DNA of 64,000 nucleotides from Schistocephalus solidus. Lineage: Eukaryota; Platyhelminthes; Cestoda; Diphyllobothriidea; Diphyllobothriidae. The stretch covers positions 44,358 to 108,357 of the forward strand of contig WEDG01003274.1 of assembly GCA_017591395.1 (NCBI GenBank), read 5' to 3'. Positions 24,493 to 35,245 of the stretch are shown here, piece after piece; within the stretch, counting starts at the first letter, position 1, and each line of letters opens with the position of its first letter. A model generated the notes under the pieces. It searched no databases. It was not told where the DNA came from and saw only the letters and a program-made list of their open reading frames with translations. Made by a program: the position numbers and the translations under genes.

Positions 24493-27195
24493 GCTCGACG
24501 AGCTTAAGATTCATGTCTGTGATATATCTTAAGATATCATTTCCGTAACAGAAAATTGGTAGTCCCAACACGTGGACGACCGGGAGGTAACTAAACCAAC
24601 CTTTTAGGAAAAGACAGGAAAGAGCGTCAAGGAGGACGTACTCACATACGTGAAAAGCGAACTTACAGTGTTAGACAAAACTTATAAACTCGCGTCTACT
24701 TCCGAGGCGATATGGCTATCCATAAAAGTGTCAAGTACATCAAGTCAAGATTTCCTGACAGTCTACCGCCCACCGAGAAGAGACCCCGTAGCCAATGCAT
24801 ACCTGATAGAGGAGCTTGAAAAGTTTGCTACACGGTTGGATATCCTGATAATGGGTAACTTCAATGCGCCTCACATCGACTGGAGCTCAACCTGCTTACA
24901 TAGTTCTGACCTAGCCTTTGAAGGTTGTCTTCTGAGCACGACGCTAAAGCTACTTCTCACACAGTACGTTACTTGTCCAACAAGGGTGTGCGAAGGACAA
25001 CAGGCCAATTGCCTTGAACTAGTTCTCACGAAGTTGCACGACAGCATCGACGAAGTATCATGCCTACCGCCGGTAGGTAAAAGTGACGACGTGGTACTGC
25101 AATGGGAGTATTCACTATGTTCTATACCAGCAAGACCCACCCAAAATCAGAAGGAATATATGGCAAGGTGATTTCGGTGCAACGAGGGCCGAACTCATGC
25201 GCACTCCGTGGGAACCTTTATTCTTTGGAAACATAACCGAGGACTGGGAAACGTTCCGGGACATACTGCACAGGCTCATGGACAATCACTGTCCAATTTT
25301 GAGGATAAGGTTAACAAACAGACCGCGATGGCTTACGCAGGCATTTAAACTCGAAGTTAACAAAAAGCGCAGATTGTGGAAAACATCGCTTACGGACAAA
25401 ACTCCTGCATCTCTAAATGCGTACAAAATGCTGAGAAATCGGGTCAAGGGCCTTATTGTATGAACAAAACAGGCTTTCGAAGTGGACCTGCTGAAACGGG
25501 CCACCGTGAACCTGAAACTGTTTTACGGTTACCTCAGGCAGAATACACGGAACAAGGATCCGATTCCCCTACTAAGGACCGCCGAGGGCATAGACCTTAC
25601 TGAAGACGGTGCGAAGGCTGATCATCTTTTGCCATTTTTCCAGTCGGTTTTTACAAAGGAAACGAGTAACGATTACCCTGTCAATTACTTCGAAGTGCAT
25701 ACAATAGTCGAGACTCTTCATTTCACCGAGACTACTGTCCTCTTGAAACTTTAGGGGTTAAAGGAATCTAAGTCTCCGGGTCCCGATGAGGTTCTTGCAA
25801 GGCTGTTAAAAGAGTCAGCGAGAGAGTTGGCAAAACCACTCTCTACGCTTTTCCAAACATCCTTCCAGACCGAAAGTCTACCAGCCGAATGGAAATCCGC
25901 ATGGATTTCCGTTTTATAAGTGTGGAAGCCGGGTCTCTGCAAACCACTATCGACCGGTCAGCCTTACTTCAGTTTGCTGCAAAATAATGGAAAAAAAAAT
26001 TAAGCAACAACTAATGCAGTTCCTAGAACATAACACTCTGCTATTCGAGGTCCAGCGTGGTTTCTGTAGAGGTAGATCCTGCGTCACAAATTTGCTATAC
26101 TGTTTAGAACGTTGGACTGACGCGGTCGATAGAGGAAAAACGGTGCACGCAGTCTATATCGACTTCAAAAAGGCTTTTGATAGCGTGCCGCACCACCGCC
26201 TTCTTTATTAACTCAACCGCATAGGCGTAAGAGGTAGACTTCTGACATGGATAGAAAACTGCTAAACTTGCCTCTAACAAACTGCCCATATCAGCGACAA
26301 ACAGTCGATCAAGGTTGAGGTTGAGAGTGGTGTTCCCCAAGGCTCTGCCCTCGGTCCTATTTTGTTTATTGTCTACATCAACAATTGTGCCAACGAACTG
26401 GACTGCGATATTGCCATGTTTGCCGATGATCTCAAACTTTGGCGCGTCATTCAAACTGCGGCTGACGAAGAGAACTTGCAGGCAAACTTAAATCGACTCC
26501 AGAAACGGTCAAATGACTGGCTCTTGCCGTTTAATGAGAGCAAGAGCAACATCATACGAGTCGGGAAAAGCAATTCTTCGAACCGTACGGTAAACAGGTT
26601 GAATGGTATTCCATTGAAAGAAGTGGATGCACAAAAGGACCTGGTGGTCTGGATCACGCCCTCGATTAAACCCTTCCTACATTGCGCAAAGGTAGCAAAG
26701 TCAGTCATGTCGATTCTAAACTACGTTAAACGAGCTCTTGCAGCCTTCACTACCGACTGCTTCGCTTAAGTCTTCGGATCATTCGTGCGGCCACAGTTGG
26801 AGTCCGCTATCCAAGCTTGGAGACCCTGGGCGGCGACGGACATCAACATCCTCGAAAAGGTCCGAAGGTGAGCAACAATACTTTTCCTTGGACACGGCTC
26901 ACAGCCTTATGAAACAAGTCTGTCAAATCTCAATCTCTTTCCCTTGCACTATTGACAGCTTCGGGTGGACCTGATACTAAAATTCCGCATACTACGTGTC
27001 CAGGACTGTTGTCTCGTCCCAGGCGATTTCTTTAAGCTACCAACAACAGCTAACTTGAGAGGTCATCCTCTAAAATTACGTGTTACTGGAGCAAGGCTAG
27101 ACACTCGGAAGTACTTCTTATCCAAAAGAGTAGTCGAAGCTTGGAACAGTCTTCCTCTGGATGTTGTTATGTCGGACTTCTTGGAGTTTTTTTAA
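24493..27195 (+). pseudogene. Family B LINE ORF2 (endonuclease + RT), copy 1
   Basis: The endonuclease begins in decayed form at 24493. Then come VLTYVKSELTVLDKTYKLAS, LDILIMGNFNAPHIDW (the usual GDFN is GNFN), QANCLELVLTK and VGKSDDVVL (the usual SDH is SDD). The linker holds RNIWQGDFGATRAELM. RT shows KESKSPGPDEV, LFQTSFQTESLPAEWKSAW, FEVQRGFCRGRSCVTNLL, HAVYIDFKKAFDSVPHHRL, GVPQGSALGPILFIVYINN and IAMFADDLKLW. The C-terminus gives AIQAWRPW and NLRGHPLKL..VVEAWNSLPLDVV. About eight stops or frameshifts break it. The RT catalytic F-ADD is intact, but two endonuclease residues are substituted. Confidence 0.85.
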
Positions 27196-27800
27196 GCGAA
27201 AGTTAGATCGATATAATGGTGCGAGCTACAACACGAACTGAAAGCTACAAGAGTGACGTCAGCAATAAGGTATTTATGGTACTACTAGCTATATTTAAGT
27301 AACATTGCTTTATGTTTGTTATTTAGTTTGAGGTCTTGAACTCTCCCATAGTTCCCATGTTGGGGTCCTCGAGGCCTACGCTGCTTAATTATTTGCACAC
27401 CTTTGTGACACCGTGAGTGTTCGCATCAGCTGGACCTGGCGGCCGTCGTCCATGAGGTGTATGAACGTTCTCCCATGGTTAGAACGCAATGGACCGAGGA
27501 TGATCTGGGCATATATTTCCGCCTTTGAAATCCCTCAACGGACTCTGCAATCAGCAAGGGAGCATCTAGCTGATTCATGTAACCTCCACACTGCCCCCCG
27601 TTGGACACCCCCAAGGGTGACTTTTTTCTCCAAAATATCACCGGGAGTGTTTTTACTGTCGGCTCTTTTTCAACTATGTTGTCGTCGCAAAATGACGATA
27701 TACTATTTTATGATACCACAACTCGCGTGTTAAAAATAGGGAATTCAAAGGTGACTCACCCAAATCTCCCCTGCATATACTGATACTGATATTGAGACAT

Positions 27801-28454
27801 TGGCATCAGGTTTCCCAGTTACGTAAACGCCCGATGAACTGAAATCCTTTCTTGAATGGCACCGGAGGTACGCATATGGCTTTAAAACTCATGTAAATTC
27901 GAATGTTGATTGAACATGCGTGGTGAACTGACACTGCAGTGATTAAACGTCAATATACTCTCATAAAAAGTGATCCTGTGTGATGTTTTCTCATATATTC
28001 TATCATCTTCGGAAGGGAAAAACATCAAGACAGGTGGTTTGTCTTCCGTATTAATTCAGACCTGTAGAACATATATGAGCTACTAACGAGTATTTGCGCT
28101 GTGTTGCTACTTTTGCTTCAGGTGATTGTCGATTTTGAATAAGATATGATGATATTAAGCACAGTGCTATGGCACATGTTCTAAAACCCTCCTAATTTGT
28201 ACAACTTCTCTATTAAACAAGATAATATTTATAAATGTTGTCCCATTCATTCTAATTAAATAAGTGTCCTATAAAGAATTCACTTCGGAGTTGATGACTC
28301 CTCATACTGGTGCATAGGCTTTAATATACACGTTTTATTCAAGTTCATGCATTGTACTGAAGCTGCCGTTTGCCAAGCCACAATAATATTTGTTAGAATA
28401 ATCAAAGGCTAAAAAAATTGGGTGACTTTCAAATTTATAAATACTTCGCTTATT
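27801..28454. other. No gene recognised
   Basis: AT-rich sequence between the end of the duplication and the tail of the minus-strand LINE. Nothing was recognised. Confidence 0.4.
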
Positions 28455-28477
28455 TGAGAGAGAGAGAAAGAGAGAGG
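28455..28477 (-). repeat. (CT)n tail of LINE family F
   Basis: On the plus strand a short GA tract; on the element's strand CCTCTCTCTTTCTCTCTCTC directly after AATAAAGCGTATT. It is most simply the simple-repeat 3' terminus of the LINE. Confidence 0.7.
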
Positions 28478-28724
28478 AATACGCTTTATTTTGACGTATC
28501 ATTCAAACTGTTCAGCAAAAATATAAATGGCTCCATTCACTAAGATAATAGGATAAGTAAACATAATATGCAAGAATCAAAGAGTCAAAAATTGACATCT
28601 AGCGGGGAGACAGTTCTAGTCTGAGCTTTTTTATTTCTGTCTCTTCACACGTAAGATAGCGTGCTAGGAATGGTAAAACGGAGCGCTGTTATGCGATTGT
28701 ACGGCAGGCTATATGGCGAAAGCC

Positions 28725-30031
28725 TCAGCGCATCAGACGGGAAGACTTCACATCAATCAGCTCAGAGTGGAGGGGATTGGTTTCATCATCAAGGATTCGC
28801 CCAGCAAATTGTTTGACTGTAGTTAAGTGCCGTTTTGCTATCAAATCCACTAAAACAGTATAAGGAACACCAGCAGCAGAAGAGAGCATTCGGAGAATAC
28901 GTTTCAACATCAAAAAATCCTTTTTAAGCAAGGCTGGAAAAATAAAGAGAGATCAATAAAGGCTGAGGGGAAGAACACATGCCTCTTTAAATCTCCGGAT
29001 AAGGGCCTGAGATGTGTGATAGGAAGGTAAACGGCGAATATAATATAGAAGTTTACGAATTTTTGAAAAAGAGCATAGATATGTTGGGAGAATGAAAGAT
29101 TCGATGTCAGAGTAACGCCAAGGTACCGAAAAGACGATACCTCATTGGGAAGGACGGCTGAGAATTGAGAACTAGGGGATGGTTGCAGGTGAAAAGCACA
29201 TTGGACAGACTTCTCATGGTTCGGTTGAAGGCCATTATCTGACGACCAGAATGCAACATGGTCAACGTCATCCTTCAGACACTGGGGATGTGTCTGATTT
29301 TTAAGAGGATGACCAACAACCATGTCGTCGGCATATTTGATGTACAGACAGTCATTTGGTGACCTCAAATCATCAGTGTGAAGGGAGAAAAGGTGAGGGG
29401 ATAAGATGGCACTTTGAAGAAAACCGCAGTTGTTTGGAAGGACAGTTGACTTCTGCATGCCGGATTGTACGAATTGAGTACGGGAAGCAAAATCATCTTC
29501 AAGCCAAGAAACAACCCAGCCGGTAGAGCCAGACGCGGATGTTTTTTTAAGAATGAGATGGCGCGGGATAGTGTTGAAGGCAGAGGAGTAGTCAAGAAAT
29601 GCGCATGCGTACGCATGGCAGCCCTTATCTAAATCTCGTAGAGCCGAATGTACTACAAGGGCAACAGCATCTAGGGTACTACGCTGGGCCTTATAGGCAA
29701 ATTGTAATGGGTCGGAGAAATTAGAGGTAAAAGGCTTAATTGTATCGAGAGCGATTCGTTCAGCAATTTTCAGTAAAGCGGAAGAGCAGGCTATTGGACG
29801 GAAAGATTTTGGACCAAAATAAGCGGACATTTTAGGGATGGGAGTAATTCTTACTGAACGCCAAATGTCAGGAATCTTTGACTTCATGAAGGACCTGTTT
29901 ATAAGGTGTGTCAAAATAGGGGAAATCTGAGAGCAGCAGTATTTTAAAATAAATGGTAAGACTTCATGCGGCCCAGCAGCAGTGGAACCACGAACATTTT
30001 TCAGATTTTTCTCCACTGTTGCCACTGACAC
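28725..30031 (-). pseudogene. Family F LINE reverse transcriptase, nearly intact
   Basis: The main frame (30031-28910, 373 codons without a stop) carries the RT domains in order: STAAGPHEVLPFILK, DIWRSVRITPIPKM, FRPIACSSALLKIAERI, LQFAYKAQRSTLDAVAL, CAFLDYSSAFNTIPRHLIL, and the catalytic LYIKYADDMVV. Then NHEKSVQCAF and SSFRYLGVTLTSNLSFSQHI follow. The C-terminal region (LLKKDFLMLKRILRML, ETNPLHSELI) continues in another frame from 28931. It is the longest uninterrupted RT in the window. The N-terminal linker is separated by a stop region at 30032-30121. Confidence 0.85.
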
Positions 30032-30121
30032 GGGAGAAAAAACGGTTGGTAGTGACGAAAGGCTGTTTGTGGGGGGATTGGAGTCAGTAAGAGTATGGAT
30101 AAAATGTTTGTTTAGATCGTC

Positions 30122-31215
30122 TTAATCAGCATCAACATGTGCCAATTTACCACATTTGCCAGTAAGACGCCTAAGGTTCCTCCAGAGTTCAGCAGAGGAA
30201 AGCCGAAAAGAAAGTTTGGACGGAGAGGCAAAAAACTGACCAACAAACAAATAATTTAGTCTGCAAATCTCCCTTTTTATTAAGATGTTAACCTCCTTTA
30301 GACAGTCTCGGAAGCCTAGCTTGTAAAGAAGTTCCTTTTTACGTCTTAAAGATTTTAGATAAGGGGAAGAAATTCTGTCAGGTCGGACCAAAACTGTATC
30401 AAGAGGACAACAAATATTAAAAATGTCTTTTAAAAATGTTGTAAGGAAGCTGGAACACGATTTAACATTGGATTGACTGAGGAAGTCGGGGATAGTGTAC
30501 GATATGCAAGTCTGGAGAAGTAAAATGTTTTCCGGGGATGTCACGTGAACCTTAACTTTCATTTCAGGTTTAAGAAGCAGTGCACGTGTAGAAGCGGAGT
30601 AAATTTTTGGAAGGCAATATAATACAGAGTGATCGGAAGCAGAAAAAGGAGCTCTGTTCTTAACAAGAAAGAACTTGGATTGGTTAGACAAAACGTGATC
30701 AAGATGGGCATCAGCGCGAGTATTCAAGGAAACAAGGTCATCAAAGCCTAATAACGTAAACGGACGTAAATTTACACGATTAAAATCACCACATAAGACA
30801 ATAAGATGCTCGCAGGAAAATAAAACATGTTTTTCCGAAAGAACTTCAAAGAAGCGGTTAAGCGCACCTTCACAGGTAGAGGGGGGAATATAGATACTAA
30901 CCAATATGATGCCCTTATATGTATATAAAAATCGGGGCTTACAGATGACAGTAATAACGTCTGTCAAATCCTCTGAGTAGGAAATAAGGACTTACAGTTA
31001 AAACACCAATCCTTTTTGACCAAAATAGCCATCCCTCCACCTCTACTGGATGATGAGGATTTTCGATCTGCTCGAAAGAAACAGAAAAACGAAAGGCTAA
31101 TTAACTGTGCGTCAATGTCACTGTTTTACCATGTCTCTTGAAGAAAAATGACGTGGATCTGACTTTGTTCTTTTTCCAACAAAAGTAACTCCATATCATG
31201 AGTTTTGTTGAAGAT
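30122..31215 (-). pseudogene. Family F LINE AP-endonuclease and linker
   Basis: From about 31215 the minus strand reads NCRSIFNKTHDMELLLLEKE, IHVIFLQETW, a stop, then SSRGGGMAILVKKDW. After a frame change at about 30965 it continues as ILVSIYIPPSTCEGALNRFF, LIVLCGDFNRVNLRPF and APFSASDHSVLYCLP, followed by the linker to 30122. The key GDFN and SDH residues are all present, unlike in families B and C. At least two lesions break the frame. Confidence 0.8.
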
Positions 31216-32259
31216 CGATCGACAATTTGTTGAAAGAAAGCCTGGAATTTACAGTTTGTCGTTCGGTTGACGCTTTAAGGCAAATTGCCAACCGCACTGG
31301 TATTTTTTCCGCTGCGAAGCTTTTGATTGATAAAAGCGTGAAGACAGAAGAACGAAGAAATCACACGTCCGACATATTGGCCGAAAAGTGCAACAGCTGG
31401 CTTCATGGAAATTATTCCGTAATTTTTTCAGTTAACGTGCATTCAAAAAGGTGCTAGTGTAGTGTAGAGATGACCTTATAAACATATTTCAGACAAACAA
31501 ATAAACGTAAAAAAAAACAGAATATCAAATAAAAATAGGTAGAGGATTGTACAGTTACAGTAAATTTCCTCTTGAATGCAGAGCAAGGAAAAAATAAATA
31601 AAAGCACGTGGAGTAATCGTGTATCAGCGGTCCCTGTTCAGTACGCCGTCCAGCATAGGGCAACATCCTTATCCAGCTAAGACTAAGGTTTGTTTAACGA
31701 AATTCGTTTGCGTACTGTAGCATCCATTTTATCCTGCCATCGAATCCTTCTTGACTGTTCGTCCCCACGCCTCTATATGCGAAGGCCTTGCCCCTGACCG
31801 TAAAACAAATCCAAAAGTCGGCTCATCTCAATGTGGAGAAGAACTGCTAGAAAGGTTGGCTCCATATCGGACTCAAAAGCCAAAGAACGTGTCTCGTCGT
31901 CAGAAAAGGCAGTCTCAAAGTCGGAATCATCATACGATAAACTGCAAGAGGCAACAAGGCAGAATTCTGGAGAAGGTGACTCGGACGGATACATTTCCTT
32001 CACATTCTCAGCAACGTCACGTATGTTTACGCAATCAACACTTCGTGTAAGGGTTCTCCTTGCTATTAGCTTCCACATACAAACAAAAACAGGCAAAAGG
32101 GTTAAGTGTACACAAAAACAGGCGTCGAATAAAGCGCAGGCATTTAAGCGTCCGCAAAGCGGCGTGACAAAAAAGGACTTGGTGTGACAGGGCACGCACG
32201 TGACGGACAGGTAAGTTAACGATCGATTTGCCAATGACTGTGTGCACATTCCTTTGCAC
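31216..32259. other. Unassigned sequence upstream of LINE F
   Basis: Open frames exist on both strands (minus 31773-32249, 158 codons; plus 31831-32187, 118 codons) but neither resembles a family I know. The minus-strand frame contains an acidic stretch (SLSYDDSDFETAFSDDETRS) and could belong to the 5' part of LINE F, but I have no direct evidence. Confidence 0.3.
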
Positions 32260-32751
32260 CCGTATTGACGCCTGAAATGGCCATTGGTGACTTTCTTGTC
32301 ATTGTCAGTCGTGTAATTCTGCTTATATCATAATCAACCCTGCAGAAAATGGTGGGGCTTGAGAGTGAGCCACAAGGAACAACGGGACGAGTGAATCCTA
32401 TTACCCATTGGCGAGCAGCTGCTTAATAAAGTTAATATTCCCGAGCGCAACCAACAATAAATGGGCCCGAGGCTCAATGACCAAAGAAAGTGGTTAAGAA
32501 TCTCGCGTGGTCCACACCAGTGATTGAGTATGAATGGCTGATGACGTCTTATAAGCCAGAAATGGCCATTTCAGTCACTTTATCATTTTAAGTTCCACCT
32601 TATTAATATAAAACTTAAGTGACTATGAGACTGCCCGCAAAGGGCTTTTAAGTAAGCTCTAAGGCAGAATGGAACATACGTCTTCCTTAACCAGATCCAT
32701 GAACAAAACACGATCATAATTCATATTCCCGACCAAAACCGACAAAACAAT

Positions 32752-32835
32752 TGGCCCGTGGCTCAATGGTAGATTGTTACCCTGGGCGACTTAATGTTGC
32801 GGGTTCAAATCTAAGTTGATCCACAACCGGGTTTG
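32752..32835 (+). repeat. tRNA-like head of array unit 2
   Basis: Starts GGCCCGTGGCTCAATGGTAG (A box) and contains GCGGGTTCAAATCTAAG (B box matching the GGTTCRANYC consensus). It is the best preserved internal promoter in the array. Acceptor-stem pairing is not evident. Confidence 0.65.
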
Positions 32836-33058
32836 GGTAAGACTCGCCGATGACGGCAAATAAGCCAGAAATGGCCTTTTAGGTCACTTATGTCAATTTC
32901 GATTCCAGATTATCAATATATACCTTATGCTAATATGCGTCTGCCCACGAGGTCTCTTGTCTGAGCTCCAAGGCTTAGCGGAACAATCGTGTTCCTTAAA
33001 AACTTCATTTTAAAACACACTATTATTATTTATATTCCTGATTTCAAACTACAAAAAC

Positions 33059-33140
33059 ACGGGCCCGTGGCTCAGTGGTAGAGTGTAACACTCAATGAAC
33101 AAAGGTCACGGGTTTAATCCTGGTTAATCAACACTTGGGT
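33059..33140 (+). repeat. tRNA-like head of array unit 3
   Basis: Starts GGGCCCGTGGCTCAGTGGTA, an exact A-box match, and contains ACGGGTTTAATCCTGG, a B box with one C-to-T change. The spacing between boxes is similar to unit 2. Confidence 0.65.
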
Positions 33141-33309
33141 TTGGGTATGACTGGCTGATGATGGATTCAAAAGCAAGAAATGGCCATTTCGGTCTCTTTT
33201 GTCAATTATTGTTCCAGTTTACCTTAGGTCGCTATGCAACTGAAAACGAAGGCAAAAAAAATTTACAAGGCAAAACGCAAACTACGTGTTCATTAACCAG
33301 GTTTGCCTT

Positions 33310-33900
33310 TTCGTGAACTTTGCCACCCAGATGGATATTTTTTGCTTTGGAAAGACTAGAGATTGGCGTGCTCCTATTGCTGTTTAAGAAATACCCGAGC
33401 TGTAGTTAGAGAGAAAGACGGGTGGAACGTCTTTGCTTCGGGAAGCCAAAAGGTCGGTTTGAGCCTATTCCTATTTGAATAAGTACCCAATCTGCAGCGA
33501 CAGAAAATCACAGCTGACGAGGAACTTTTGCAATTCGGTTCGATGAAGTGCTAATGACACAACCGCTAGGCCTAGTGTGTTGCATCCATGCGCGGTACTC
33601 GAACGCATGATTGTGTTTCCAGTCCCTGCTGGATGCCAGGTTTTTAATTGGCTGAACAACGGCAGAATTCGCTTGGAACAGACTGTTACAATCTACCCAT
33701 ATGTTTCAGTTGTCTCCCGTATCTGCAGTTATAAATTGTTCAATGTCGGACGGTTATTGCTTGCCCGTTTGTAACCTTTGCCACCCATATCGAGCGCTTT
33801 TACTTTTAGAAAGGTACAATAGATCATGGTGCGCCTAATCCTGGTTTGAATAAAAGTACCTGATATGCGGCGACAAAGAATGACAGGTGGTGAAGAATGT
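33310..33900 (+). repeat. Dispersed short repeat, three diverged copies
   Basis: Copies at about 33313-33430, 33437-33530 and 33770-33895 share GAACTTTGCCACCCA / GTAACCTTTGCCACCCA and a later TACC(C/T)..TCTGC.GCGACA block followed by CAGGTGGTGAAG-like sequence. The core motif lies at 33391, 33484 and 33857. No coding or tRNA features are seen. Confidence 0.55.
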
Positions 33901-34169
33901 GAAGAAACACATAGATGCAAATATGTGCGACTGATGTTTTATCCTGGTTATATTTTAATTTATTGTTCTCCGGTTTGTTCATGGTGGCTACGTTTCACCC
34001 TGTAGACGTACGTGGGATAGACGCGCTTTGGTTGAGTTCATGGAACAAGTGCTTATCTGCACAGAGGATGTAATCTTCAATCTTACAGACCAAAGCCATG
34101 GATTTCACTTCGCCATCGCAGTTGCGCAAATGGTTTGAACTTTGGCTACATTTGTCTTCAAAATTTCGT

Positions 34170-34645
34170 TGGATAGATTATTCAAATCTGTGCAAAATTA
34201 GAACTGAATTTGTCATTCAAAACACTTTATTGTGTAGTAACAAAAAATCGTGCAAGTAACCATTAGGTTTGACGAATGAATTAAGGCAGAAAATCTACAA
34301 GGAATATTTTCATCTGCAACGGCAAATGTGGTCAAACAACATCTAAGAAAGTCACTTCAGCCTTAATTTTCAGGGTTTTAGGTTTTCTCTTGATGGTTTT
34401 GGGAGCTGGGAGTGCGCAACATAGACGTGTGAGAAGTAAAGAGTAAAATATAAGCAGGCAGGCGCAATTTTATAGATGAAATCACCTAGGTGCAATGTAA
34501 TTCAGAAGGGAAAAAATAAATAATTTACTAGATGGCTTTATTCCATTGAACAGATTACACCGAAAAATTAGCATCACGCATAAACATTAATCTTTCAACA
34601 AAATGGTATCAGCAGTAGACGACAAGGACTATATTTTAAGATTTA
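34170..34645 (+). repeat. Diverged repeat R1, copy a
   Basis: Pairs with 35985-36440. Shared landmarks: CTTTATTGTGTA, CATCTGCAA.GGCAAATG.GGTCA.ACAACAT, TTTGGGAGCTG.GAGTGC, and GTAG.CGACAAGG.TAT near the right end. Function unknown. Confidence 0.75.
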
Positions 34646-34689
34646 AAATTCAAAGAAGTCAAGAGTGTATTAAGTACTTTTTTGTAGTC

Positions 34690-34825
34690 AAAGGTGTTTT
34701 GGAAGATTTTCCACAATCGCATACATAAGAGACGGATTACTGAATTTAATGAAAGACAACGGCCTAATCAGCGTTACAGTGATGCAGTGTTGATACGTTG
34801 AAATTTGACGGTAGGGCAATTACTT
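34690..34825 (+). repeat. Diverged repeat R4, copy a
   Basis: Pairs with 37980-38125 through GAAAGACAACG.CCT, AACAGTGATGCAGTGTT and TACGTTGAA-like sequence. Confidence 0.65.
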
Positions 34826-34989
34826 TGCAAATTAGATTTCATACTGCAAGTTAAAGATCTAACATCAACAGCAAGCAAATGAGGTATTGTTTAACATTAT
34901 AATGCTTACTATTCTTCCTCTATTATGTTCTGTGCAAACATGTCATTATGCTTAAGGAAAGTGAACCATAAGCTGACATCCACCATAAA

Positions 34990-35245
34990 CATGTCTGTGG
35001 TCACTAATAAGCCCACAATATGACTTGCACACATGCTACTGAGTCAGCCTCGCCAGTATCTATACGAGGTTCGCCTTTTAAAAGCTGCTATTCAAAAGTC
35101 CGATCAATCGTACTGTTTCGACTTAGCTTGAGGCTTTATATTGTTATTTGAAAAGGCAAGATAAATGAGATCTCGTGATTACAAAATATAAAAACGAGAA
35201 AGTGTGTTCCATACAGTGCATAACATATTTATTTACACGTAGCTT
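34990..35245 (+). repeat. Diverged repeat R2, copy a
   Basis: Pairs with 37320-37585. Landmarks: CTGTGGTCA, CACATG.TACTG, TTTTAAAGCTGCT, TCTCGTGATT, AAACGAGAAAGTGTGTT and GCATAACA. Confidence 0.75.

Larger units (their letters stand above)
22660..27300 (+). mobile_element. CR1-like LINE family B, copy 1 (near full length)
   Basis: An ORF1 relic (22660-23770) is followed by ORF2 (23750-27195, endonuclease and RT). The element lies entirely inside the large duplication, so it shares an origin with the copy at 58930-62830. A 718-bp composite insertion (23775-24492) interrupts the start of ORF2. Both ORFs carry stops and frameshifts. The exact 3' end is not clear; homology between copies continues beyond it. 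Confidence 0.85.
19707..27800 (+). repeat. Large direct duplication, copy 1
   Basis: Sequence from GAAAATGGAAAAATGGAATA at about 19707 to about 27800 reappears at 55957-63410 in the same orientation, in the same order and at high identity. Aligned anchors: CTCTTCATCAC 20715/56971; tRNA-like relic 21839/58092; second tRNA-like relic 22549/58815; CR1-like RT about 26157/61758; TGATACCACA about 27710/63330. The offset is about 36.25 kb, falling to about 35.6 kb after 23775 because copy 1 carries an extra 718-bp insertion. The span 20706-21838 holds no recognised gene but is well conserved between copies. Confidence 0.9.
28455..31215 (-). mobile_element. Rex1-like LINE (family F)
   Basis: A minus-strand element with an APE endonuclease (31215-30122), RT (30031-28910), a C-terminal region (to 28725), a 3' untranslated region with AATAAA near 28487 and a CT-dinucleotide tail at 28477-28455. 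The wording of the RT (FLDYSSAFNTIPRHLIL, RSTLDAVALVVHSAL) resembles Rex1/Babar-type CR1-group LINEs. The clade placement is tentative. The 5' end is not defined; no ORF1 was recognised above 31215. Confidence 0.8.
32260..33240 (+). repeat. Tandem array of ~309-bp units with tRNA-like heads
   Basis: The motif GCCAGAAATGGCC (with small changes) recurs at 32270, 32555, 32864 and 33173, giving spacings of 285, 309 and 309 bp. Before it, the units share ATTCCCGA..CAA...GGGCCCGTGGCTCA (32440-32475, 32726-32768, 33037-33076). The second and third full units contain tRNA-like regions: A box TGGCTCAATGGTAGA or TGGCTCAGTGGTAGA, and B box GGGTTCAAATC or GGGTTTAATCC. The first full unit has lost the boxes and the leftmost is only a 3' fragment. 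No coding function is seen. Confidence 0.8.

Noticed and set aside
27426..27641. Minus-strand frame with a counterpart at 62920-63189
   Set aside because: Both lie in duplicated flanks after LINE B. The two translations match only in patches and shift frame, so coding is not supported.
31773..32249. LINE F ORF1
   Set aside because: It has the right strand and position, but no ORF1 motif (zinc knuckle, RRM-like core or coiled coil) is visible.
32260..33240. CRISPR array
   Set aside because: The units are about 309 bp with repeat-like content throughout, tRNA-like boxes and a eukaryotic context; there is no short repeat/spacer pattern.
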